A stretch of DNA of 64,000 nucleotides, from positions 62,001-126,000 of the forward strand of contig JAJFLZ010000037.1 of NCBI GenBank assembly GCA_021772435.1. The letters run 5' to 3'. Numbering within the stretch: position 1 is the stretch's first letter; the number at the start of each line of letters is the position of its first letter. The notes beneath the pieces were generated by a model that did not search any database, had not been told where the DNA came from, and saw only the letters and a program-made list of their open reading frames with translations. Source of the stretch: Chlamydiota bacterium (GTDB lineage: Bacteria; Chlamydiota; Chlamydiia; Chlamydiales; JACKPQ01). A program made the position numbers and the translations under genes. Positions 52,837 through 60,365 of this stretch are shown here, one piece after another.

Positions 52837-53706
52837 ATGGATGTTCATAGCTACACAGCAATAATAACACCTTTTTTAGAAAATGGGCAATTGGACCTAG
52901 AAGCGCTTTCTAAATTAGCTTCTAATTTTAGTCATAACGAGTGGGGGATCGTTGTACTTGGGACTACTGGTGAGAGAATGTCATTGTCACCTGATGAAGA
53001 ACAAATCGTCATACAAACGGTTGTAGACAATGCCGCATCTCGCGTTCCTGTTTTTGTAGGGGCGGGATGCAGTTGCACGCACCACTCTGTGAAACGAACA
53101 AAACTAGCCAAGCAATTAGGAGCGGATGGAATTTTAGCCATTGTTCCCTATTACAATAAGCCTCCTTTTCGAGGCATTTTGAAGCATTTTGAAGCTATTG
53201 CAGCAGAGGGCCTACCGGTTATTGTTTATCATCACCCTAAGCGCACAGGCACGTCTCTAAATGTGGATGAACTTTTAACCTTGAGTCAAATACAGGGTGT
53301 GGAAGCAATTAAAGAGGCTTCTGGCGATTTGGTTTTTGCTGAGAAGCTTATCCAAACTGTCTCCGTGCCAGTTCTTTGTGGCGATGATGCACTAACATTG
53401 GAAATGTTTAAAAAAGGGGCTAAAGGAACAGTATCGGTTGTTTCTAACATTATTCCGGATTTGTGGAATAAAATGATCGAGCAGTGTTTACAAAAGCAAT
53501 GGAAAGAGGCTGATGCCATTAATAGCGAATATAAAGCCCTTATTCAGGCGATTGGGCTCGAAGTGAACCCTATTGGGGTAAAGTTCGCGATGAGCCTTTT
53601 AGAGCGGTGTCAATGTGTTTTTCGATTGCCTTTATGTGAACCGTTGGATGCTACAAAGCAAGCTATTCAGTCCGCGTTATTTTCAAACACCTTAAGGTTT
53701 CTTTGA
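52837..53706 (+). CDS. dapA: 4-hydroxy-tetrahydrodipicolinate synthase-like protein
   Basis: Class I aldolase of the DapA/NAL family, condensing pyruvate with aspartate semialdehyde on the way to lysine and meso-diaminopimelate. YTAIITPFLENGQLD opens the barrel; GTTGE at 42-46, Y106 and Y131, and Schiff-base K159 in EAIKEASGD are in place; YHHPKRTG replaces the common YNVPxRTG. 289 residues fits. Its end overlaps the FkbM-type gene by 15 bases. Other dap genes are not here; another member of the aldolase family is possible. Confidence 0.88.
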   Translation: MDVHSYTAIITPFLENGQLDLEALSKLASNFSHNEWGIVVLGTTGERMSLSPDEEQIVIQTVVDNAASRVPVFVGAGCSCTHHSVKRTKLAKQLGADGILAIVPYYNKPPFRGILKHFEAIAAEGLPVIVYHHPKRTGTSLNVDELLTLSQIQGVEAIKEASGDLVFAEKLIQTVSVPVLCGDDALTLEMFKKGAKGTVSVVSNIIPDLWNKMIEQCLQKQWKEADAINSEYKALIQAIGLEVNPIGVKFAMSLLERCQCVFRLPLCEPLDATKQAIQSALFSNTLRFL

Positions 53707-54609
53707 AACTTGAATTTTGTCTGGTCCTTCTACACCTGAACGTTTACAGACGATCAATCCGTCGTATGAATAGCTTTCAGCTGGAGAGTGTTCTGCAATA
53801 ATCATTAAGTTATTCTTTTTGAGAAAATTCAAGCAATCTAAATGGAGTTTTTCAGAATGTGTAGATACGAAAAAATAATCAATTTTGCCTAAATCTATAG
53901 ATTGACGACAGTCTTTAAGCATTTCTAATTCACCCCCTTGAATATCGCTATGCAATATATTTAAATGAGGGATATTTTGTTCTTCCAAAAAAGTGTCTAT
54001 ACTAAATCTTTTAACCCCTTTAAATTGGTTTGGCTTGGCTCTGCCCGCGTAGCCGTGGAAAAACTTTCCTGTCAGATTATTCAACTCAAAGTTTCGTTTT
54101 CCAATTGATAAGTTGCTTTTACAGGGCTCTATTAGATAGTTTGTTGCATTTGGAATGGTCTTTCCAAACCACATAGAATAGTAGGCCCAATAGCTGCCTA
54201 ACTCAAGCATAATTGCATCTGAAGGTATTGATTTTAAAATCTCATAAAAAACCTTTTCTTCCTGTGGTTCATGATGACCTCGCAATCCCATGATAATATT
54301 TGTCATCCAAGTAGAATTTTTTGAGCCATAATAACAATTTTCTAGAATTTTCACTCCGTTATGCATGAGTTGATAAGAAACACCGTCTGTTTTAAAGATT
54401 TTTCCTGCATTAGGCACTTTTGGTATGTATTCGCAATCATCGCAACTTAGAGTTAGAAGCATCCGTTTATGCCATTTTTCTTTAGCTTTATTTTTGTTTG
54501 CCTTTAGCGATTGAACAAATACTTCTTTGTTAAAGGTATTATTAGCGAATATTAATTGTGAGAATATCAAAGCAAGTAAAAAAGTCAGCTTCTGTTTTTT
54601 TGTAATCAT
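53692..54609 (-). CDS. Exported FkbM-type methyltransferase (paralogue A)
   Basis: A 305-residue protein. Signal peptide: KLTFLLALIFSQLIFA. The FkbM core is AIMLELGSYWAYYSMWFG (SAM motif), NYLIEPCKSN and LNILHSDIQGGELEML. KRMLLTLSCDDCEYIPKVP is a distinctive N-terminal segment shared almost exactly with the gene at 55656-56576. The two are recent duplicates around a third FkbM gene and a pGP6 remnant. Confidence 0.83.
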   Translation of the reverse strand: MITKKQKLTFLLALIFSQLIFANNTFNKEVFVQSLKANKNKAKEKWHKRMLLTLSCDDCEYIPKVPNAGKIFKTDGVSYQLMHNGVKILENCYYGSKNSTWMTNIIMGLRGHHEPQEEKVFYEILKSIPSDAIMLELGSYWAYYSMWFGKTIPNATNYLIEPCKSNLSIGKRNFELNNLTGKFFHGYAGRAKPNQFKGVKRFSIDTFLEEQNIPHLNILHSDIQGGELEMLKDCRQSIDLGKIDYFFVSTHSEKLHLDCLNFLKKNNLMIIAEHSPAESYSYDGLIVCKRSGVEGPDKIQVSKKP

Positions 54610-54643
54610 AAGTGTTGTCCTCTTAAATTAGGTTTTTCATCGG

Positions 54644-55327
54644 CTATAGAAATTCTTTCCTTATGAATAAAGCGTCTCCCCAGGATTTATGCCGTTTCCA
54701 TAGTTGCTTTTCTTCAAAGCCCAAATCGTTTAATAATTTTTTGTAGTCTTTATACAGAGGGCAGTTTTTATAGATTTCCTCGAATAAAACTTCTGTATAG
54801 ATCGCAATGGTAGATTTTAATGCTTGCTTTGAGTGTTTCAACATTTGATACTCACCTCCTTGCATATCTAAAAATAAGAAATGTAGCTCTGTAATACCGT
54901 TATCAAAGCAAAAGTCATCAAGTGTTTTTGCTTCTACAGTTATTGGCTGAGGGCTAACTTTGGCGTATTTCCAATACCAGTTTTTTTCTGAGGCGGGTAA
55001 TAAAGAACCCTGTTTGTTACTTTTGCTATCCAGCGTGTTGGGAAAAAAAGAAATTGAGCCGTTTTTGTCACTTAAGGCTAAATTGAAGGGAAGAATTCTA
55101 TCGCTGTTTTTTACAGACGCGGCTAGTGCGTCATAGATATTTGGGTCAGCTTCGACAGCTAAAATAGTTGCCATGGGAAATTTTTTTGCTAATTCGTGCG
55201 ACGATCCCCCATCGTTTGCCCCGCAATCGAGAATGACACAGTTTGCCGGAAGAATATCTTTAATAATGTTCAAGTCGTGCGAAAAAAGAAAACTACAAGT
55301 AAATAACAAGCATAAGATTTTGATCAT
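54644..55327 (-). CDS. Exported FkbM-type methyltransferase
   Basis: A 227-residue protein. Signal peptide: IKILCLLFTCSFLFSH. CVILDCGANDGGSSHEL is the SAM-binding loop, LAVEADPNIYDAL the second strand, LHFLFLDMQGGEYQML the conserved acidic motif, and GDALFIRK the C-terminus. The layout and length match the gene at 6922-7632. It is likely co-transcribed with the paralogue at 53692. Confidence 0.84.
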   Translation of the reverse strand: MIKILCLLFTCSFLFSHDLNIIKDILPANCVILDCGANDGGSSHELAKKFPMATILAVEADPNIYDALAASVKNSDRILPFNLALSDKNGSISFFPNTLDSKSNKQGSLLPASEKNWYWKYAKVSPQPITVEAKTLDDFCFDNGITELHFLFLDMQGGEYQMLKHSKQALKSTIAIYTEVLFEEIYKNCPLYKDYKKLLNDLGFEEKQLWKRHKSWGDALFIRKEFL

Positions 55328-55435
55328 AAGGCCCTCGAGTTAGCATGTACGACCAACTATGCAAAATTTTAGAAAAAAAACCTACCAAAAAATTAATTTT
55401 TTATTTATTACTGTTTCTGTCTATGGCCTAGAAAC

Positions 55436-55575
55436 TATTCTTCGACGAGGGTGCGAAGTTGGATGATGAGGGCCTTGATACTGACAAGGGGGAGTTTTTT
55501 GCGTATGAAAGAAAGAAGTGTTTCTATGGATGCAGATGTTCGTGCATGTATTCACTTAGGGCTGAGTGACGTTAT
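55436..55575 (-). pseudogene. Decayed pGP6-like gene fragment
   Basis: The sequence matches, in order but with large internal gaps, three parts of the pGP6-like gene at 56847-57587: CGAGGGTGCGAAGTTGG with GATGAGGGCCTTGAT (its 3' end); a middle part ending in GAAGTGTTTCT; and TTCACTTAGGGCTGAG (its 5' part). The 328-base gap 55328-55655 holds nothing else. With FkbM paralogues on both sides, this looks like a past duplication of an FkbM + pGP6 unit. Confidence 0.72.
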
Positions 55576-55655
55576 GTGCTAGCAAGCTATTCGTCAAAAA
55601 TAACAAAACAGCTACTTTTTTCATTAATCGTTATCTTAGGTAATAACGATAAGTT

Positions 55656-56576
55656 TTAATTTTTATGGCGCTTTGAAACCGTAACGCTATCAGGTCCTGC
55701 CACACCAGGTCTTTTGCCAACAACTAAACCATCACAGGAAAAACTGTGATAAGGAGAGTGTTCTGCTATAATTATAAAACCATTTCGTTTGAGAAAGTTT
55801 AAACAACCTAAATGTTGTTTTCTACCATGAGTGGAAATAAAAAAGTAATCAATTTTATTTTGATCAATGGATTTTTGACAGTCTCTTAGCATTGTTAGTT
55901 CACTTCCTTGGATATCACTATGCAAAATGTTGAGGTGGTCTATACTGTGTTTTACTAAAAAATCATCTATTTTGATCCTGAGGTTTCCCGGCCAATTTTT
56001 ATTAATCCTACCTGCATAGCCGTGAAAAAACTCACCCTTGAGGTTGTTCACTTGAAAGTTCAATTTTCCAGCGTCTAAGTACTCTTTAACAGGCTCTATT
56101 AAGTAGTTTTTTGCGTTCGGAACGCATTTGTTAAACCACATAGAATAGTATGCCCAGTAGCTTCCTAATTCGATCATCGCTCCATTAGAAGGAATAAATT
56201 TCAAAACCTCATGGAAAACCTTTTCTTCTTGTGGCTCATGATGGCCTCTCAACCCAGCTATGATATCGCTCATCCACGTTGAACCCTTGATGAAGCAATA
56301 GGAATTCTCGATAATTTTTATGCCGTTGTGCATGAGCTGATACGAGACCCCATCTTTTTTAAAGATTTTGCCCGCATTGGGAACTTTGGGAATGTATTCG
56401 CAATCATCACAACTAAGGGTTAAAAGCGCGCGTTTATGAAGTTTATATTTAGCCTTGTTTTTGTCTGCTTTAAGCTCTTTAATAAATGTTTGTTTATCAA
56501 AAGTATCAGATGTAAAAGCCGTCTGGGAAAGAAATAATAAAACCAGTAAAAATACTCTTAAATTTTGGCAACTCAT
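55656..56576 (-). CDS. Exported FkbM-type methyltransferase (paralogue B)
   Basis: I start it at ATG 56576, eight bases after AAGGAG; ATG 56618 is an alternative. Signal peptide: NLRVFLLVLLFLSQTAFT. It shares with 53692-54609 the segments LLTLSCDDCEYIPKVPNAGK, LRGHHEPQEEKVF, ELGSYWAYYSMWF and LNILHSDIQGSELTML. Divergence is spread over the whole length, so the duplication is not very recent. Same family and predicted location, unknown substrate. Confidence 0.83.
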   Translation of the reverse strand: MSCQNLRVFLLVLLFLSQTAFTSDTFDKQTFIKELKADKNKAKYKLHKRALLTLSCDDCEYIPKVPNAGKIFKKDGVSYQLMHNGIKIIENSYCFIKGSTWMSDIIAGLRGHHEPQEEKVFHEVLKFIPSNGAMIELGSYWAYYSMWFNKCVPNAKNYLIEPVKEYLDAGKLNFQVNNLKGEFFHGYAGRINKNWPGNLRIKIDDFLVKHSIDHLNILHSDIQGSELTMLRDCQKSIDQNKIDYFFISTHGRKQHLGCLNFLKRNGFIIIAEHSPYHSFSCDGLVVGKRPGVAGPDSVTVSKRHKN

Positions 56577-56846
56577 ACGTCTATCTCCTTTTGAGCTTTT
56601 GAAAATATGGCAAGGCACTAAAGCTTGTAAAAGAAGGCTGCTTTAGCTGAAACCTCTTCTGCGACTGGAACATGTTATTCATATTTGCAAAGGGTGGCAT
56701 ACACGAAGGTTATTAATCAAATCTTTGTTTTAATAGCTTTCCGATCGGGATAGTATATGCGATGAGCTTAAAGGGGTTATGCAGCTACTATGAGACTGCA
56801 ATTATGCGAGCCATTAGATACAAGCAATCCAATCTAAACTTAATGC

Positions 56847-57587
56847 TTACTCTTCAACGAGGGTGCGAAGTTGGGTGATGAGGGCCTTGATCTTGTCTTT
56901 CTCTCGCGGTGTTGTATCGAAGTTATTTTGTATTTCAGCTATTGAGCGCTTGAGGGATGTGATGAGCTTTTTGGCTGGCCTTGATTGCCTCTTGTCTGAA
57001 CTCACTAGGGGGAATTTTTCGCGTATGAGAGAGAGAAGTGTTTCTTTGGATTCACCTTTGAATTCTTCAATGACCTGGATTTTATCTGCAAATTCACCTG
57101 TGCGGCTAGCTAGGGCGTAAATGACTTGACGAGGGATGTCTTCTGTTTTCTTTTTTAGCATGTCAGAGAGCGAGGTGTAGAACTCGAAGTATTGCAAGAA
57201 ATTGTAAGGTGTTTGGCGGTTGCCGTAGGAGGAGATCATCCATTCGGTAAAGGCGCCATCGCGGTAGTTTTTTAGCAGATTTTGCGCTTTTTGGATGCGC
57301 TCTCCATGGAGAACAACGGCTTGGTTGTTGATGGCTTTGACTTCTGAGGTGATCTTGCAGAGATTTTGCAGGTCGGCTGTGGTGTCGTGGTCTTCGCTGT
57401 CTTTGTAGTTTTCTAGGAGTTGATGTAGGTGTTCGTGCTCGTGTTCACTTAGGGCTGAGACGCGAAAAACGCCTCCAAAACTGGAGAGCTCTCCAGCGCC
57501 TGTACGGTCAGCTAGGGTTTGCATTTTTTCTGCGGATTTAGGACGCTTTTTGAATCTTTCTGTAAGCAGCGTGTTGAGCTTGACCAT
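56847..57587 (-). CDS. pGP6-D-like protein (chromosomal)
   Basis: A 246-residue, highly charged helical protein. In Chlamydia a chromosomal homologue of plasmid protein pGP6-D lies between a ParA and the replication side of thrS, and this gene occupies that place: it is 12 bases downstream of the ParA gene. There are no signal peptide, membrane segments or enzymatic motifs. pGP6 on the plasmid affects plasmid maintenance, so a role with the ParA ATPase is reasonable but unproven. A decayed copy is at 55436-55575. Confidence 0.82.
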   Translation of the reverse strand: MVKLNTLLTERFKKRPKSAEKMQTLADRTGAGELSSFGGVFRVSALSEHEHEHLHQLLENYKDSEDHDTTADLQNLCKITSEVKAINNQAVVLHGERIQKAQNLLKNYRDGAFTEWMISSYGNRQTPYNFLQYFEFYTSLSDMLKKKTEDIPRQVIYALASRTGEFADKIQVIEEFKGESKETLLSLIREKFPLVSSDKRQSRPAKKLITSLKRSIAEIQNNFDTTPREKDKIKALITQLRTLVEE

Positions 57588-57599
57588 AATGTCTCCTAT

Positions 57600-58394
57600 T
57601 TACTTTTGTTTTATCCGCTTAAGAATTTCTTTTGTAAGCTTGATGTAATCTTCTGAGGCACGGCTTTTAGGTGCAATATCGAATATAGGTTTGCCATGAA
57701 TCGATGCTTCTGAAACTTGAATATCGCGCCTTACTTTTTGTTTGAGAGCTTTTCCTGGAAAAGTGGATTCAATGAGACCTAAAAAAGCATCGTTACTTTT
57801 TCCCCGTTTATTCCAAAAGGATAGGGCCACACCGAGAATGTTTAGGGAGTGACGCTTTGAGATGTTTTGCATAAAAAGTGATAGACGTTGTAGACCTTTA
57901 ACGCTGTAAAATTCTGGTGTGGCACAGACTAGGCTGTGTTTTGATGCAATCAATGCTGATTCAGTAAGCCAGCAAAGTGAGGGGGGGGTATCAATGATGA
58001 TAAAATCGTATGCAGTTGTTTTTAGTGTTTGTTTTAAGCGCTCGTGCGAATAACGATCGGATGCTAAATTTCCTGAGAGTTCTACGCGTTCTAACCATGA
58101 ATCGGCTGGGATTAGGTCTAAATTACGCATCTGTGTACGCAAGATGACTTCTTCAAGCGCTTTTTCACCTTGCAAGACGGGAGCTAGACTGTCTTGGCTG
58201 TCGGGATCAAAGCCAAGGCCCGTTGTGAGGTTGGCTTGCGCATCAAAATCGATTAAAAGCACCTTTTTTTTGTGGAATTTTGTTAAAGCAGAGGCTAAGT
58301 GCAGAGCTGTAGATGTTTTGGCTGTGCCGCCTTTAAAGCTGCTAACAGTGATGATTTCTGGGTCTTTAGTTGCTATAGCTTGATGTGAGGGCAT
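57600..58394 (-). CDS. parA: ParA/MinD-family ATPase (pGP5-D-like)
   Basis: A 264-residue deviant Walker ATPase. KGGTAKTST at residues 21-29 is the ParA deviant Walker A; VLLIDFDAQANLTTGLG is the A' motif; FIIIDTPPSLCWLTESAL is Walker B. No ParB gene is adjacent. Its start lies 29 bases inside the thrS 3' end. Together with thrS and the pGP6-like gene it keeps the arrangement known in Chlamydia. Confidence 0.92.
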   Translation of the reverse strand: MPSHQAIATKDPEIITVSSFKGGTAKTSTALHLASALTKFHKKKVLLIDFDAQANLTTGLGFDPDSQDSLAPVLQGEKALEEVILRTQMRNLDLIPADSWLERVELSGNLASDRYSHERLKQTLKTTAYDFIIIDTPPSLCWLTESALIASKHSLVCATPEFYSVKGLQRLSLFMQNISKRHSLNILGVALSFWNKRGKSNDAFLGLIESTFPGKALKQKVRRDIQVSEASIHGKPIFDIAPKSRASEDYIKLTKEILKRIKQK

Positions 58395-60285
58395 GAACCT
58401 TAACTTCCTTGCATAATTTTTCGATCAATGCGTCTGGCCTAACTTCGCCGTGTACTACGTTATCACGCGTTCTGACAGTGATGGTTGTATTTTCCACCTC
58501 TTGGTCACCGACGGTTAACATATAATTGGTTTGCATTGTTTGTGCAAGACGAACTTTTTTGCTTACCGATTCATTTGAGGTATCGACATCGACTACAAAC
58601 CCTTTTTCTCGTAGCATTTTTGCCAATGAAAGAGCGTAATCATTATGCCTATCAGCTACTGGAATGATAGCAACTTGACGGGGGCTTAGCCATAGAGGGA
58701 ATTTCCCAGCAAAGTGTTCGACTAGAATGCCATAAAATCGCTCCAATGAGCCGAAAATCGCACGGTGAATCATGATGGGACGCTTATGTTGTCCATCAGA
58801 GTCTGTAAATTCGAGGTCGAAGCGCTCTGGCAGGGACATATCGAGTTGAATGGTGCCGCATTGCCACGATCTGCCTAGGGCGTCTTGTATATGCAGATCG
58901 ATTTTAGGGCCGTAAAAAGCACCGTCGCCTTCATTGACCTTATAGGGATGACCATAAGCTTCTAAAGCGTCTTGCAGACCTTGTGTTGCAATCTCCCAAT
59001 CTTGGTCAGAACCAATGGTACTCTTTTTTTCGGGTCTTGTAGATAATTCGAAGGTGTATTTTAGGCCGAAGGTTCCATATGTTATTTCAACTAGTTTTAA
59101 AACATTTAGAATCTCGTCTTTAATCTGATTTTGCGTCATGAAGATATGCGCATCGTCTTGATGGAAGCTGCGTACTCTAAACATGCCGCTAACAGCCCCA
59201 GAGGGTTCAAAGCGGTGTACGTGGCCAAGTTCGGCAATTCTTAGCGGGAAATCCCGGTAGCTGTGTGCTTTTGAAGCGTAGTACAGCATGCATCCAGGGC
59301 AGTTCATGGGCTTGATAGCAAAACTTTTTTCTTCAACTTCGGTGGTGTACATGTTTTCGCGATAATGTTGCCAGTGTCCCGATTTCTCCCACAACTCACG
59401 TGTTAAAATTAGAGGTGTTTTGATTTCTTCGTAACCTGCTCGTGCATGTAAAGCCCGCCAAAAGGTGAGTAAACGGTTCCATATCACCATCCCTTTGGGG
59501 TGAATAAAAGGCATGGCTGGAGCTTCTTCTCGAAAAGAAAAAAGATCTAGTTTATTGCCAAGGACACGGTGGTCTCGTTTTTTTGCCTCAGCGATCAAAT
59601 GTAAATAATCTTTGAGTTGTTTGCGGTCAGGAAAGGAAATACCGTAGATGCGGGTTAGCATCGCGTTTTTGCTATCACCTCTCCAGTAAGCGCCTGATGT
59701 TTTGGTCAACTTGAACGCTTTAATTTTACCGAGATTGGGAAGGTGGGGACCACGACAAAGGTCGAAGAACTCCCCTTGGCGGTATGCAGTAATTGGACTG
59801 TCATCCTCGAAACTATTGATGAGTTCTTTTTTGTAAGAATTTTGGCAAAAAGCATCCAAAGCAGCTTTTTTGTCTTCAAACAACGTGCGCTCTGGTTTGT
59901 GATTCTCTTTTAGGATGACTTGAATTTCTTTTTCGATTTTTGGAAAATCGTCCTCGGAAATTTGCAGGTTATCAAAATCGTAGTAAAAGCCTTGGTTAAT
60001 AGGGGGACCAATCGTGGGCTCAGCTTCTGGCCAAAGTCTTAAAATAGCTTGGGCTAAAACGTGGGCAGAACTATGCCAAAAAATTTCTTTACCCAACTCT
60101 TCTTCGAAAGAGATAAAGTGGATTTTATCACCTGATTTTAACTCATGGGTAAGGTCCTTGACTTGACCATTCACTAAAGCAGCCAAGGCCTGATGGGGAT
60201 CTTTTAAATTTAATTTTTCTGCCAGCTCTTTAGCATTGCAGCCATCATGCATTTGAATTTCTTTATCATCGTGGTATATCAACAT
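58366..60285 (-). CDS. thrS: Threonine-tRNA ligase
   Basis: Charges tRNA-Thr. The TGS domain is at 1-60, the editing domain (HSSAHVLAQAILRLWPEA, residues 70-87; this contains HxxxH) next, and the class II catalytic core with RTRELWEK-like and KPMNCPGCMLYY (zinc cysteine) and YGPKIDLHIQDALGRSWQ after that. 639 residues is normal. It is the first gene of the minus run that continues into parA and the pGP6-like gene. Confidence 0.97.
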   Translation of the reverse strand: MLIYHDDKEIQMHDGCNAKELAEKLNLKDPHQALAALVNGQVKDLTHELKSGDKIHFISFEEELGKEIFWHSSAHVLAQAILRLWPEAEPTIGPPINQGFYYDFDNLQISEDDFPKIEKEIQVILKENHKPERTLFEDKKAALDAFCQNSYKKELINSFEDDSPITAYRQGEFFDLCRGPHLPNLGKIKAFKLTKTSGAYWRGDSKNAMLTRIYGISFPDRKQLKDYLHLIAEAKKRDHRVLGNKLDLFSFREEAPAMPFIHPKGMVIWNRLLTFWRALHARAGYEEIKTPLILTRELWEKSGHWQHYRENMYTTEVEEKSFAIKPMNCPGCMLYYASKAHSYRDFPLRIAELGHVHRFEPSGAVSGMFRVRSFHQDDAHIFMTQNQIKDEILNVLKLVEITYGTFGLKYTFELSTRPEKKSTIGSDQDWEIATQGLQDALEAYGHPYKVNEGDGAFYGPKIDLHIQDALGRSWQCGTIQLDMSLPERFDLEFTDSDGQHKRPIMIHRAIFGSLERFYGILVEHFAGKFPLWLSPRQVAIIPVADRHNDYALSLAKMLREKGFVVDVDTSNESVSKKVRLAQTMQTNYMLTVGDQEVENTTITVRTRDNVVHGEVRPDALIEKLCKEVKVHALTSSYSN

Positions 60286-60365
60286 ATTATCTGTGACCTG
60301 AGTTTTAATATTAGCCAGGCTATAGTTTAATAGAGAATGCGTGAAAACTCAAGAGTTACCGGTTC

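Noticed and set aside
56577-56846. A gene or mobile scar in the 270-base gap before the FkbM paralogue
   Set aside because: All frames are short; only a weak hairpin (CTAAAGC/GCTTTAG) is visible.
56847-58394. Integrated chlamydial plasmid
   Set aside because: The pGP6-like and ParA genes sit beside thrS as in Chlamydia chromosomes, and no other plasmid genes (integrases, pGP3, replicative helicase) are present.
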